Assembly: GCF_003034995.1 (NCBI RefSeq)
Contig: NZ_PZKF01000024.1
Span: 1-46,048, forward strand
Direction: 5' to 3'
Length of the DNA stretch: 46,048 nucleotides
Source of the DNA: Phaeovulum veldkampii DSM 11550
GTDB lineage: Bacteria; Pseudomonadota; Alphaproteobacteria; Rhodobacterales; Rhodobacteraceae
Below the pieces are notes generated by a model. The model was not told the origin of the DNA. It was given only the letters and a program-made list of their open reading frames with translations, and did not search any database. Shown one piece after another: positions 32,307 to 40,983 of the stretch (position 1 is the first letter of the stretch; every line of letters starts with the position of its first letter). The translations under genes were made by a program, and so were the position numbers.

Positions 32307-33006
32307 GTTTCGCCTCCTTCAGGCGTTCGGTCATCAGGAATTCGACCAGACGAAAGTCAAATTCGGTGTCGATATCCACGCAGGCCTCGGGCGGCATCAG
32401 ATAGGGGATGACCCGCCCCTCATAGAGGCTATGCGCGCGTTTGAGATAGGCCGGGTCCAGCACATAGGTGCTGGCCGCATGTTCATAGACGACGGGCGCC
32501 TGCTGGCGCGCGACCACGCCGCCCGGCAGCGGCTTTGACACATGCAGCGCGCCGGTGGCGTCAGGCTCCACCAGGTTGAAATAGGGGTTCTTGCGCGCCT
32601 CGCAGCACGACATCACCATGTCGGGGCGCTGCGCGCGAAACAGCGCGATGGCGTCCACGATGTCGTGGGGCCGGCGCAACGGCGAGGTGCAGTCCAGATC
32701 GACGAACAGATCGACCGGCCCCGCCAGCGCCTCGGACGCCGCCAGCGCGTGCTGCCAGACCCCCCATTTGCCCGCGCTGTCGGTGGCCAGATGCGCGGGC
32801 CGCAGGCCGATGGCCAGCGCCCCTTTGGCGACCGCATGATCATAGATGCGTTCGTCATCGGTGGACACCACCACCGCATCTATCGCCGGGCAGTCGAACA
32901 GCTGATCCAGCGACCAGTCGATCAGCGGCTTGCCGCAGAGCGGGCGAAAGTTCTTGCCCGGAACGCCCTTGGAGCCTTTTCGGGCGCCGATATGACCCAG
33001 GATCAT
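32299..33006 (-). CDS. CMP-acidic-sugar synthetase (NeuA/LegF-like cytidylyltransferase)
   Basis: 235 aa. CTP_transf_3 family, which activates acidic sugars as CMP-sugars. The N-terminus GHIGARKGSKGVPGKNFRPL is the CTP-binding motif of NeuA/LegF-type enzymes; PLIDWSLDQ, VVSTDDERI near 50 and DLDCTSPLRRPHDIVDA near 108 follow the family pattern, and PEACVDIDTEFDF near 208 supplies the C-terminal metal site. The motif ARKGSKG.PGKN is closer to NeuA/PseF/LegF than to KdsB. ATG 33006 has AAGGAG upstream; it overlaps the Gfo/Idh gene by 4 nt. Confidence 0.85.
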   Translation of the reverse strand: MILGHIGARKGSKGVPGKNFRPLCGKPLIDWSLDQLFDCPAIDAVVVSTDDERIYDHAVAKGALAIGLRPAHLATDSAGKWGVWQHALAASEALAGPVDLFVDLDCTSPLRRPHDIVDAIALFRAQRPDMVMSCCEARKNPYFNLVEPDATGALHVSKPLPGGVVARQQAPVVYEHAASTYVLDPAYLKRAHSLYEGRVIPYLMPPEACVDIDTEFDFRLVEFLMTERLKEAKHG

Positions 33007-33947
33007 GGGATCTCCTTCGTGATCTGTCCGGTGAAGCGGCGAGCCTCCCACGCCGCGGCGATCAGGGCGCAGCTTTCCTGCACCGCATCGAACCGCGGCA
33101 GATGCTCGACGCCCGAGGTGGGCCGGCCTTCGGCCAGCGCCAGAAAATCGCGCATCGCTGACAGGAACATCTCGTTGCGCTCGAACGGCAGCGCGAACGC
33201 GCGCGCGCCCGCGCCGCCGATGCGGCAGCGGCTGGCGACAAGATCGGCATCCTGCGTCTGGCGCAGGCCGCGGATTGCCACGGTGCGGTTGAACACGGGC
33301 GAAAGGTAATCCATCGCCACCGCTCCCATCGCCCCCGACGGCGCCACCAGTTCGATGCGGGTGGCGAAATCGACGCCCGGATAGGCGGCATGGCCAAGGC
33401 ATTGCACCGTGCCCAGCGTCAGGCCGGGAAACAGCGCAGCCGCCATGTCAAGTTCATGGCACAGGTCCAGCAGCACCCCGCCGCCTTCCGGCAGCGCGGC
33501 GTAGCTTTGCGAAAAACGCCAGTTCTGGCGCCATTGCGTCACGTCATGGCCGATCTCGAAGGCAAAGCCGAAGCTGTCCGACAGGTCGGCCTGCGCCAGT
33601 TCCCGAAACAGCGGATGATAGCGCATCATGAACCCCGCGACCGACCGCGCCGCGACCGGGGCCGCGGCGACCGTGATCGCCGCCAGATCGGCGGCGCGAA
33701 AGGCCACCGGCTTTTCAACATAAAACGGCACCCCTGCCGCAGCGCAGACAGTGATCAGTTCCAGCCGCACCTGCGTGGCGGTGGCGATCACCACGGCCCC
33801 CACATCGGGGTCCGCCGCCAGACGCTCGCCCAGCGCCGCCGCCGAATAGCCGCGCCAGCCGATATGTTCGGCCGCCACACCCAGCGCACCCAGATTGTTG
33901 AAATGCCGCGTGCCGATCGAGCCTTTGCCGATCACCAGAACCTTCAT
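33003..33947 (-). CDS. Gfo/Idh/MocA-family oxidoreductase (sugar cluster)
   Basis: 314 aa. NAD(P)-dependent oxidoreductase. The Rossmann motif is VLVIGKGSIGTRHFNNLG at 3-20; VEKPVAF near 78 carries the catalytic EKP signature; GGGVLLDLCHELDMA near 155 matches the family's substrate-site motif with His. It lies first in a coupled three-gene operon with a CMP-sugar synthetase and an SDR, an association known from legionaminic- and other nonulosonic-acid loci. The exact sugar is unknown. Confidence 0.86.
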   Translation of the reverse strand: MKVLVIGKGSIGTRHFNNLGALGVAAEHIGWRGYSAAALGERLAADPDVGAVVIATATQVRLELITVCAAAGVPFYVEKPVAFRAADLAAITVAAAPVAARSVAGFMMRYHPLFRELAQADLSDSFGFAFEIGHDVTQWRQNWRFSQSYAALPEGGGVLLDLCHELDMAAALFPGLTLGTVQCLGHAAYPGVDFATRIELVAPSGAMGAVAMDYLSPVFNRTVAIRGLRQTQDADLVASRCRIGGAGARAFALPFERNEMFLSAMRDFLALAEGRPTSGVEHLPRFDAVQESCALIAAAWEARRFTGQITKEIP

Positions 33948-33977
33948 GCGCGCCCCCGATCCTTTGCACCCTGTCTA

Positions 33978-33993
33978 GCCCCGGCATCGGGGC
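33978..33993 (-). terminator. Hairpin between the COQ10-like gene and the Gfo/Idh operon
   Basis: Perfect 6-bp stem GCCCCG (33978-33983) / CGGGGC (33988-33993) with a 4-nt loop, in the 74-nt gap. There is no T-run, so termination is weak at best; it may only mark the 3' end of the upstream gene's message. Confidence 0.3.
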
Positions 33994-34021
33994 CGCGCAA
34001 GGAAGCCAGACCCGCGCGCCC

Positions 34022-34474
34022 TCAGGCGGCGTAAAGCGCCTGCGCACGGGTTTCAAACGCGCGCACCACGCGGCGCATCGCCTCGTCAAAGACCACGCCG
34101 ATCACCCTTTGCAGAATCGCGTTGCGAAATTCGAAATCCACGAAGAATTCCGCCTCGCACCCGCCCTGCGGCAGATCGCGGAACTGCCACCAGCTTTTCA
34201 GATAGCGGAACGGGCCATCCAGATATTCGGTATCGATCCGGTGCCGTTCGGGCCACAGCGTCACCCGGCTGCCAAAGCGTTCGCGGAACACCTTGAACGA
34301 GATCACCAGATCGGCCTCCATGATTTCAGAGCCGTCGGGCTGGGGCCGGCGCGTGCGAATGCGGGCTGCCGCGTTCCACGGCAGAAACTCCGGGTAGCGC
34401 GCCACATCGGCGACAAGGGCATACATCTGGGCGGCGCTGTAGGGCATCGCCCGTTTTTCCGAATGGGTCGGCAT
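34022..34474 (-). CDS. RatA/COQ10-family START-domain protein
   Basis: 150 aa. The protein belongs to the polyketide cyclase/START-like family that includes COQ10 (ubiquinone-binding chaperone) and RatA. Visible features: YSAAQMYALVADVARYPEFLPW near 12-33, the family's YPEFLPWC-like motif; ADLVISFKVFRERFGSRV near 63; and the C-terminal helix FDEAMRRVVRAFETRAQALY. In alphaproteobacteria a role in quinone handling is likely; the RatA name reflects a toxin function claimed for the E. coli homologue. The ATG at 34474 follows GGAACCTC. It is divergent from hpt. Confidence 0.84.
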   Translation of the reverse strand: MPTHSEKRAMPYSAAQMYALVADVARYPEFLPWNAAARIRTRRPQPDGSEIMEADLVISFKVFRERFGSRVTLWPERHRIDTEYLDGPFRYLKSWWQFRDLPQGGCEAEFFVDFEFRNAILQRVIGVVFDEAMRRVVRAFETRAQALYAA

Positions 34475-34543
34475 GAGGTTCCGATGGTTCGTGACTCCGC
34501 GCGCCTGTTTCGGTAACAAACGCGCAGAAAGCAAGAGGAACCC

Positions 34544-35083
34544 ATGCCGCAGCGCGCCTATGTGATCGACGAGATGATTTCGGCCAAGACCATCGCGGCG
34601 CGGGTCGAGGCGCTGGCGCGCGAGATCACCGACAGTTTCGCGGGCACCGACAAGCTGGTGGTGGTGGGCCTGCTGCGCGGCTCGTTCATCTTCATCGCCG
34701 ATCTGGTGCGCGAGATCGGCCTGCCGGTCGAGGTGGATTTTCTCGAAGCCTCGTCCTACGGCGACGAGATGACCTCAAGCCGCGAGGTGCGGATATTGAA
34801 AGACCTGCGATCCGGCATCGAGGGGCGCGATGTGCTGGTGGTCGAGGATATTGTAGATACCGGTTTCACGCTGAGCCATGTGCTGACCATCCTGCGCGCG
34901 CGCGGCCCGAAACGGCTGGAGGTCTGCGCGCTGCTCGACAAACCCGCCCGGCGCGAGGTGCCGGTGCGCGCCACCTGGACCGGCTTTGAGATCCCCGATG
35001 AATTCGTGGTGGGCTACGGCATCGACTTTGCCCAGCGCAACCGCAACCTGCCCCATATCGGCAAGGTGCGGTTTCTGGAATGA
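34544..35083 (+). CDS. hpt: Hpt, hypoxanthine phosphoribosyltransferase
   Basis: 179 aa. Purine salvage enzyme that makes IMP (and GMP) from hypoxanthine or guanine and PRPP. The PRPP-binding motif [14 protein letters not shown] lies near 95-108; [17 protein letters not shown] near 40 and [11 protein letters not shown] near 66 (flexible loop) are family signatures, and [19 protein letters not shown] near 155 is the purine-binding part. ATG 34544 follows AAGAGGAACCC. It overlaps the next gene by 4 nt. Confidence 0.95.
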   Translation: MPQRAYVIDEMISAKTIAARVEALAREITDSFAGTDKLVVVGLLRGSFIFIADLVREIGLPVEVDFLEASSYGDEMTSSREVRILKDLRSGIEGRDVLVVEDIVDTGFTLSHVLTILRARGPKRLEVCALLDKPARREVPVRATWTGFEIPDEFVVGYGIDFAQRNRNLPHIGKVRFLE

Positions 35084-35625
35084 CCCTGCCCGATCTGGTC
35101 GGCCCCGATCTGGACGTTCTGTTTTGCGGCACCGCGCCGGGCTGGACCTCGGCGGCGCGGGGGCATTATTACGCCCGCCCCGGCAACCGGTTCTGGCCAA
35201 TGCTGGCCGAAACCGGGCTGACGCCCCGGCTGTTGACCCCTGACGAGGACCACCTGCTGCCCGGCCTTGGCCTCGGGCTGACAGATGTTGCCGAAAAGGG
35301 CGTGGCGGGGATGGATGCCGATATCCCGCGCACCGCCTACGCCCCCGACCGGCTGGCTGGGTTGCTGGCCGGGTTGCAGCCTGCGGCCATCGCCTTCACC
35401 AGCCTGACGGCGGCGCAGATGGCGCTGGGGCGGCGGCTGGCGGCGGGGCGGCATGATGATGCCCTGCCGGGGCTTGCGGTCTGGGTGCTGCCCTCGCCCT
35501 CGGGCCGGGCGCGCAGCCATTTCCGGCCCGAGCCGTGGCACGATCTGGGCTGCTGGGTCGCGCTGCGGCGACAGCGGCGAGACCAGGGGCGAGACCAGAG
35601 GCGAGATCGGGGGCGCACGCAATGA
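35080..35625 (+). CDS. mug: Mug-like mismatch-specific uracil/thymine DNA glycosylase
   Basis: 181 aa. Family 2 uracil-DNA glycosylase (Mug/TDG type), which removes U or T mispaired with G. The N-terminal [20 protein letters not shown] corresponds to the GINPG-type water-activating motif; [13 protein letters not shown] near 43 and [10 protein letters not shown] near 147 (the insertion/wedge loop) match the family. The C-terminal tail [14 protein letters not shown] is encoded by a 12-bp tandem repeat and looks dispensable. Translation is coupled to hpt and to the next small gene by 4-nt overlaps. Confidence 0.86.
   Translation: MTLPDLVGPDLDVLFCGTAPGWTSAARGHYYARPGNRFWPMLAETGLTPRLLTPDEDHLLPGLGLGLTDVAEKGVAGMDADIPRTAYAPDRLAGLLAGLQPAAIAFTSLTAAQMALGRRLAAGRHDDALPGLAVWVLPSPSGRARSHFRPEPWHDLGCWVALRRQRRDQGRDQRRDRGRTQ
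35577..35612 (+). repeat. 12-bp tandem repeat at the mug 3' end
   Basis: Three copies of a 12-bp unit (GCGAGACCAGGG, GCGAGACCAGAG, GCGAGATCGGGG) in a row, the first two differing at one base. In frame it encodes a basic RDQG/RDRG tail. As the unit is a multiple of three, copy-number change would lengthen or shorten the tail without a frameshift. Confidence 0.75.
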
Positions 35626-35807
35626 ACCCGCTGGTGTGGCTGATGCGCATGTCGCGCTGGGCGCGCAATCCGCCCTCGCCGCAGCGGGTGAAGATCGTGC
35701 TGGGCGCCATCGCACTGGCCTTTGCGCTGTGGGGGCTGGAACTGGCGGGGCTATGGCCCGACTGGGCCACGCTGGACAAACCCGCGCGCCCCCCACGCCT
35801 GCCCTGA
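35622..35807 (+). CDS. Small single-pass membrane protein, conserved-type hypothetical
   Basis: 61 aa. The ATG overlaps the mug stop (ATGA). A basic N-terminus (MRMSRWARNPPSPQR) is followed by one membrane helix, about residues 22-44 (VKIVLGAIALAFALWGLELAGLW), and a short Pro-rich tail. I do not recognise a named family and assign no function. The coupling to mug, the long hydrophobic segment and its position just before the gyrA promoter argue for a real gene. Confidence 0.7.
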   Translation: MNPLVWLMRMSRWARNPPSPQRVKIVLGAIALAFALWGLELAGLWPDWATLDKPARPPRLP

Positions 35808-35817
35808 GGCGGTGGCA

Positions 35818-35846
35818 TTGCACCCAACCCTTTGGGCGGCTATAGT
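35818..35846 (+). promoter_or_regulatory. Predicted gyrA promoter
   Basis: TTGCAC (35818-35823), a 17-nt spacer and TATAGT (35841-35846, five of six matches to the -10 consensus), ending 53 nt before the gyrA GTG. The -35 is only half-matched. It explains separate expression of gyrA from the hpt-mug genes. Confidence 0.6.
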
Positions 35847-35860
35847 CTGCGCCAACCAAA

Positions 35861-35875
35861 TCTGGCGCCGCCAGA
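35861..35875 (+). promoter_or_regulatory. Inverted repeat in the gyrA leader
   Basis: TCTGGCG-C-CGCCAGA is a perfect 7-bp inverted repeat around one base, 25 nt upstream of the start codon and 10 nt before the Shine-Dalgarno GAAGGG (35886-35891). It could be an operator just downstream of the transcription start or a leader hairpin. Confidence 0.4.
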
Positions 35876-35899
35876 GCCATCTGACGAAGGGCCATCCCT

Positions 35900-38620
35900 G
35901 TGACCGACACCCCGGAAATCCCTGACACCGCAGACGAATTGCCCCATCGCATGGCGCATGCCGGCCCCTCTGTCTCGATCGCTGCCGAGATGAAGACCGC
36001 CTATCTCGATTACGCAATGAGCGTGATCGTCAGCCGCGCGATCCCCGACCTGCGCGACGGGTTGAAGCCCGTCCACAGGCGCATTCTTTATGCGATGCAC
36101 GAAACCGGCAACACGCATGACAAGGCCTATCGCAAATCGGCCCGGCCGGTGGGCGATGTGATGGGGAAATACCACCCCCATGGCGACGCCGCGATCTATG
36201 ACGCGCTGGTGCGGATGGCGCAAAGCTTTTCGATGTCGCTGCCGCTGCTGGACGGTCAGGGCAACTTCGGCTCGATGGACGGCGACTCGGCCGCGGCCAT
36301 GCGTTACACCGAGGTGCGGATGGACAAGCCCGCCTCGGCGCTGCTGGCCGATATCGAAAAAGACACCGTCGATTTTCAGGACAACTACGACGGCAAGGAC
36401 CGCGAGCCGACGGTTCTGCCCGCGCGCTTTCCCAACATGCTGGTCAACGGCGCGGGCGGCATTGCGGTTGGCATGGCCACCAACATTCCGCCGCACAATC
36501 TGGGCGAGGTGATCGACGCCACGCTGGCGCTGATCGAAACCCCCGATCTGACATCCGAAGACCTGATGACCTATGTGCCCGCCCCCGATTTTCCGACCGG
36601 CGCACAGATCATGGGGCGGGCGGGCGCGCGCAAGGCCTATATCGAGGGTCGGGGCAGCGTGATCATCCGAGCCAAAACCCGGATCGAGGAACTGCGCAAG
36701 GACCGCTACGCGATCATCCTGGACGAGATCCCCTATCAGGTGAACAAGGCCACGATGATCGAAAAGATCGCCGAACTCGTGCGTGACAAGAAACTGGAGG
36801 GCATCGCCCATATCGCCGACGAATCCGACCGCGTCGGCGTGCGCGTGGTGATCGAGTTGAAACGAGACGCCACCCCCGATGTGGTGCTGAACCAGCTTTA
36901 CCGATTCACGCCGATGCAGACCTCGTTCGGCTGCAACATGCTGGCGCTGAACGGCGGCCGGCCCGAACAACTGACGCTGCGCGATTTTCTTGCGCATTTC
37001 ATTACCTTCCGCGAAGAAGTTGTGGCCCGCCGCACCGCGTTTGAATTGCGCAAGGCGCGCGAGCGCAGCCATGTGCTGTGCGGTCTGGCGGTGGCGGTGT
37101 CGAATGTCGATGAGGTGGTGGCGACGATCCGATCCTCGGCCGACCCCGCCGAGGCGCGCGAACGTCTGATGACCCGGCGCTGGCCTGCCCATGACATCGC
37201 CGAATACATCCGTCTGGTCGATGACCCGGCCCACAAGATCAACGACGATGGCACCTATAACCTCAGCGAGGTTCAGGCCCGCGCCATCCTTGATCTGCGG
37301 CTGCAACGGCTGACCGCGATGGGGGTCAAGGAAATAACCGACGAATTGCAGGAACTGGCCGCGAAAATCCGCGACTATCTGGCGATTCTGGCCAGCCGTG
37401 AGCGGATCATGCAGATCATCTCGGACGAACTGCGCGACGTGAAGGCCAACTTCGCCGTGCCGCGCCGCACCGAGATCGTGGACTGGGCCGGCGATCTGGA
37501 CGACGAAGACCTGATCGAACGCGAGGATATGGTCGTGACCATCACCTCAGGCGGCTATATCAAGCGCACGCCTCTGGCCGAATTCCGCGCGCAGCGCCGC
37601 GGCGGCAAGGGCCTGTCGTCGATGGCGACCAAGGAAGACGATGTGGTGACCACGCTCTTTGTGGCCAACACCCATACCCAGCTTTTGTTCTTCACCACCG
37701 ATGGCATGGTCTATTCGCTGAAATGCTGGCGCCTGCCGCTGGCCGGGCGCAATGCCAAGGGCAAGGCGATGGTCAACATCCTGCCGATCGTGCCCGGCGT
37801 TTCCATCGCAGCCCTGATGCCGGTGGACGCACCCGAGACGGAATGGGACAACCTTCAGATCGTCTTTGCGACCTCCGAGGGTGACGTGCGCCGCAACGCG
37901 CTGAGCGATTTCGCAAATGTCATGCGCAACGGCAAGATCGCGATGAAGCTGCCCGAGGGTGTCAGCCTCGTGAATGCGCGCATCTGCACCGAGTCCGATG
38001 ACGTGATGCTGGTCACCGCGATGGGGCGGGCGATCCGCTTCCCCACCACCGATGTGCGGGTGTTCCAGGGCCGGTCGTCCACCGGCGTGCGCGGTATCCG
38101 GCTGGCGACGGGCGACCGCGTCGTGTCGATGTCGATCATCCGCCATTTCGAGGCGACCCCCGAAGAACGCGTGGCCTTCATCCGCATGAAACGCGCGGTG
38201 ATGGGCGCCGAGGATGAGCCCACCGAAACCGACGAGGACGAAACAACCACCGAGGCCGGGGCGCTGAGCCCCGAACGCTATGCCGAAATGTCGGCGGCCG
38301 AAGACCTGATCCTGACGATCACCGCCAAGGGCGCGGGGAAACTGTCCTCCAGCCACGACTACCCGGTCCGCGGCCGCGGTGGCCAAGGCGTGACCGCGAT
38401 CGAGAAATCCATGCGCGGCGGCGCGCTGGTGGCCTCGTTCCCGGTGGACCTGTCCGATCAGGTGATGCTGGCAACATCTACCGGCCAGTCGATCCGGGTG
38501 CCGGTCGAGGGGATTTCGTTCCGCTCGCGCTCGGCCGGGGGGGTCAAGGTGTTCGACACCGGCGCGGGCGAAGAGGTCGTCTCGGTCGCGCGCATCGCCG
38601 ATCAGGGTGACGAGGGCTGA
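35900..38620 (+). CDS. gyrA: GyrA, DNA gyrase subunit A
   Basis: 906 aa. Breaks and rejoins DNA during gyrase supercoiling. The start is GTG 35900 with GAAGGG at 8 nt. The active-site Tyr136 lies in AMRYTEVRM. The GyrA box QRRGGKGL near 570 marks gyrase rather than topoisomerase IV ParC, and a six-bladed C-terminal wrapping domain follows, with an acidic insertion ([17 protein letters not shown] near 773). In the quinolone-resistance region [10 protein letters not shown], Ala97 stands where E. coli has Ser83 and Asp101 where it has Asp87. The gene is monocistronic: its own promoter lies upstream and a strong terminator downstream. Confidence 0.97.
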   Translation: MTDTPEIPDTADELPHRMAHAGPSVSIAAEMKTAYLDYAMSVIVSRAIPDLRDGLKPVHRRILYAMHETGNTHDKAYRKSARPVGDVMGKYHPHGDAAIYDALVRMAQSFSMSLPLLDGQGNFGSMDGDSAAAMRYTEVRMDKPASALLADIEKDTVDFQDNYDGKDREPTVLPARFPNMLVNGAGGIAVGMATNIPPHNLGEVIDATLALIETPDLTSEDLMTYVPAPDFPTGAQIMGRAGARKAYIEGRGSVIIRAKTRIEELRKDRYAIILDEIPYQVNKATMIEKIAELVRDKKLEGIAHIADESDRVGVRVVIELKRDATPDVVLNQLYRFTPMQTSFGCNMLALNGGRPEQLTLRDFLAHFITFREEVVARRTAFELRKARERSHVLCGLAVAVSNVDEVVATIRSSADPAEARERLMTRRWPAHDIAEYIRLVDDPAHKINDDGTYNLSEVQARAILDLRLQRLTAMGVKEITDELQELAAKIRDYLAILASRERIMQIISDELRDVKANFAVPRRTEIVDWAGDLDDEDLIEREDMVVTITSGGYIKRTPLAEFRAQRRGGKGLSSMATKEDDVVTTLFVANTHTQLLFFTTDGMVYSLKCWRLPLAGRNAKGKAMVNILPIVPGVSIAALMPVDAPETEWDNLQIVFATSEGDVRRNALSDFANVMRNGKIAMKLPEGVSLVNARICTESDDVMLVTAMGRAIRFPTTDVRVFQGRSSTGVRGIRLATGDRVVSMSIIRHFEATPEERVAFIRMKRAVMGAEDEPTETDEDETTTEAGALSPERYAEMSAAEDLILTITAKGAGKLSSSHDYPVRGRGGQGVTAIEKSMRGGALVASFPVDLSDQVMLATSTGQSIRVPVEGISFRSRSAGGVKVFDTGAGEEVVSVARIADQGDEG

Positions 38621-38659
38621 GCGGGTTCAGGGCCGCGAAATCTTTGGGCTGACTGTCGG

Positions 38660-38690
38660 GGCCGCATCTTCGGGTGCGGCCTTTCTCGTT
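38660..38690 (+). terminator. Rho-independent terminator of gyrA
   Basis: GGCCGCATC / GGTGCGGCC forms a 9-bp stem (one T-G wobble) closed by a TTCG tetraloop on a C-G pair, the exceptionally stable C(UUCG)G type, and is followed by TTTCTCGTT. It begins 40 nt after the gyrA stop codon. Confidence 0.88.
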
Positions 38691-38730
38691 GGTGCCCTCA
38701 CGACATTAACCAGTTAACCCTCTGGCAATA

Positions 38731-38745
38731 TTAATGTTTCATTAA
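38731..38745 (+). promoter_or_regulatory. CtrA box upstream of the beta-barrel gene
   Basis: TTAA-TGTTTCA-TTAA followed by C is an exact match to the TTAA-N7-TTAA(C) consensus of the alphaproteobacterial response regulator CtrA. More TTAAC half-sites stand just upstream at 38706 and 38714. The whole patch is AT-rich in a GC-rich genome and ends 88 nt before the start of the gene at 38833. Confidence 0.65.
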
Positions 38746-38769
38746 CGCCTTCGCTCTGGCATCAAGGCT

Positions 38770-38798
38770 GCAACCGGGGTCGTTCCCCACCAGGTTGC
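38770..38798 (+). promoter_or_regulatory. Nested hairpin in the leader of the 38833 gene
   Basis: Outer stem GCAACC (38770-38775) / GGTTGC (38793-38798) encloses an inner stem GGGG (38776-38779) / CCCC (38785-38788) with a 5-nt loop and a 4-nt bulge ACCA. It lies between the CtrA box and the ribosome-binding site GGAG, so it would be in the 5' leader of the message and could affect its stability. Confidence 0.45.
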
Positions 38799-38832
38799 AG
38801 AAGGCAGCCACCCCCTTGCCGGAGTTTTCCAG

Positions 38833-39603
38833 ATGCGTGCCCAAGCCGCCGTTCTGGCCAGTGCCCTGTGCCTGGCCGCCCTGCCCGTTCATGCCCAGTC
38901 CAGCAGCCCGCTGGGCTTTTCCTGGGCCGAGGCCGAAATCGGCCTGTCCAGCTTTCGATCGGATGATCCGCGCGGCTTTGCGCGCCTCACCGGCGATTTC
39001 GCCGTGACCGAGGCGCTGGGCTTTCAGCTTGACCTGTCGCTGCGCGATTTCAGCGGCGGGATGCTGGGGCAGATCGACAGCCACCTGTATCTGATGCCGG
39101 GGGACCAAAACAAATATGGCCTGTTCCTCAGCCTCGCCGATGTGGACGGGCGCGAGGCGACCATCGGCATGGCCGGGGTCGAGGGAATTTTTGCCATCAC
39201 CGAAACCACCCGGATCGAGGCGCGCGGCGGCATCGGCTATGCCCGGCCCGGCTCGATCGACTTCATCGCGGCCAGCCTTGGCGTCGATCACGATCTGGGC
39301 CCGCGCGACACGCTGTTTGCCACCCTCAGCGTCAGCGAATTTGACGAAGTTTCGCTGCGTGGTCAGGGCTATGACGCCGAAATCGGCTGGCGCCATGCGC
39401 TGGCCAGCCATCCGGTCGAACTGACCGCAGCCGTGGGCGTCAGCGGCATGAGCGGGCGCGATGATCTGCCCTCGGAAACCCGCGTCAGCCTTGGGCTGAC
39501 CTGGCGCTTTGGGGCCGAACCGGGCCGAAGCCGCACGACCGCCACCCAGGCCTTCCGCCCGGTGCGCCCGTTCGACCCGCTTTTGCTGACCGGATCGTTC
39601 TGA
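38833..39603 (+). CDS. Secreted outer-membrane beta-barrel-like protein, unknown function
   Basis: 256 aa. A clear Sec signal peptide (MRAQAAVLASALCLAALPVHAQ) is followed by alternating polar/hydrophobic stretches typical of beta-strands: AEAEIGLSSF, GFQLDLSLRDF, KYGLFLSLADV, TRIEARGGIGYA, DTLFATLSVSEF, VELTAAVGVSG and RVSLGLTWRFG. The C-terminal residue is Phe, as in many outer-membrane proteins, although a proline-rich stretch precedes it. I do not recognise a named family. GGAG stands 8 nt before the ATG. A CtrA box and leader hairpin upstream suggest cell-cycle or motility-linked control. trmFO follows after 39 nt and may be co-transcribed. Confidence 0.78.
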   Translation: MRAQAAVLASALCLAALPVHAQSSSPLGFSWAEAEIGLSSFRSDDPRGFARLTGDFAVTEALGFQLDLSLRDFSGGMLGQIDSHLYLMPGDQNKYGLFLSLADVDGREATIGMAGVEGIFAITETTRIEARGGIGYARPGSIDFIAASLGVDHDLGPRDTLFATLSVSEFDEVSLRGQGYDAEIGWRHALASHPVELTAAVGVSGMSGRDDLPSETRVSLGLTWRFGAEPGRSRTTATQAFRPVRPFDPLLLTGSF

Positions 39604-39642
39604 TCCTTTCCAAATGCGGCCCGCCGGGCTAGAGGACGGGCC

Positions 39643-40983
39643 ATGAGCGATACACTTCACATCATCGGCGCCGGGCTTGCCGGGTCCGAAGCCGCCTTTC
39701 AGGCGGCCGAGGTCGGCGTGCCCGTGGTGCTGCACGAAATGCGCCCCGCGGTCGGCACCTTTGCCCATCGCAGCGGGCTGTGCGCGGAAATGGTCTGTTC
39801 CAACTCGTTCCGGTCGGACGATGATGAACGCAACGCCGTGGGTCTGCTGCACTGGGAAATGCGCGCGGCGGGCGGGCTGATCATGGCCATGGCCGGGGCG
39901 CACCGCCTGCCCGCAGGCGGCGCGCTGGCCGTCGACCGCGAGGCCTTTGCCGAGGCCGTCACCGCCCGCCTGACCGCACACCCCAACATCAGCTTTGCCC
40001 CCGGCGAGATCACCGATCTGCCGCGCGACGGACACTGGATCATCGCCACCGGCCCGCTGACCTCGGGCGCTCTGGCTCACAGCATCCGGGCCGAAACCGG
40101 GGCGGAGCATCTGGCCTTTTTCGACGCCATCGCCCCCATCGTCCACGCCGACACCATCGACATGTCGGTGGCCTGGCGCCAAAGCCGCTATGACAAGGGC
40201 GACACCGAAGAAGAGCGCACCGCCTATATCAACTGCCCTATGACGCGCGACCAGTATGAGGCCTTCATCGACGCGATTCTGGCCGCCGAAAAGACCGAGT
40301 TTCACGCCGGCGAAACCGCAGGCTATTTCGACGGCTGCCTGCCGATCGAGGTGATGGCCGAACGCGGCCGGGAAACGCTGCGCTTTGGCCCGATGAAACC
40401 CGTGGGCCTGACCAACCCACACCAGCCGGAGGCCAAACCCTATGCCGTGGTGCAGTTGCGCCGCGACAATGCGCTGGGCACACTCTACAATATCGTGGGC
40501 TTTCAGACCAAGATGAAATACGGCGCACAAACGTCTGTTTTCCGTATGATTCCGGGTCTGAACAATGCCTCTTTCGCGCGTCTTGGCGGGATCCACCGCA
40601 ACACCTTCCTGAACTCGCCCAGGCTGCTGGATGACCGGATGCGTCTGCGCAACCGCCCGAACATCCGGTTTGCCGGGCAGGTAACAGGGGTCGAAGGCTA
40701 TGTCGAAAGCGCCGCGATGGGCCTTCTGGCGGGGCGGATGGCGGCGGCCGAGATTTTGGGCCGCGACCTGCCGCCACCGCCGCCCGACACCGCGATGGGA
40801 GCGCTGGTGCATCACATCACTGGCGGGGCCGATGCCAAGACATTCCAGCCGATGAACGTCAACTTCGGCCTGTTTCCCCCGATTGACGCCAAGGGCGGGC
40901 GCCGCGGCCGGAAAGACCGCTACAAGGCCTACACTGACCGCGCGAAAGACGCGTTTACCCAATGGCTTGCAGCGCAAGCCTGA
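39643..40983 (+). CDS. trmFO: TrmFO, folate-dependent tRNA (uracil-54-C5) methyltransferase
   Basis: 446 aa. FAD enzyme that methylates U54 in the T-loop of tRNA with 5,10-methylene-tetrahydrofolate. The FAD-binding motif [12 protein letters not shown] lies at 7-18; LHEMRP near 31, [13 protein letters not shown] near 48 with the catalytic-type Cys, and the FAD-contact segment [21 protein letters not shown] near 350 (two parts) are characteristic and separate it from GidA/MnmG. It overlaps gluQ by 22 nt. Confidence 0.95.
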   Translation: MSDTLHIIGAGLAGSEAAFQAAEVGVPVVLHEMRPAVGTFAHRSGLCAEMVCSNSFRSDDDERNAVGLLHWEMRAAGGLIMAMAGAHRLPAGGALAVDREAFAEAVTARLTAHPNISFAPGEITDLPRDGHWIIATGPLTSGALAHSIRAETGAEHLAFFDAIAPIVHADTIDMSVAWRQSRYDKGDTEEERTAYINCPMTRDQYEAFIDAILAAEKTEFHAGETAGYFDGCLPIEVMAERGRETLRFGPMKPVGLTNPHQPEAKPYAVVQLRRDNALGTLYNIVGFQTKMKYGAQTSVFRMIPGLNNASFARLGGIHRNTFLNSPRLLDDRMRLRNRPNIRFAGQVTGVEGYVESAAMGLLAGRMAAAEILGRDLPPPPPDTAMGALVHHITGGADAKTFQPMNVNFGLFPPIDAKGGRRGRKDRYKAYTDRAKDAFTQWLAAQA

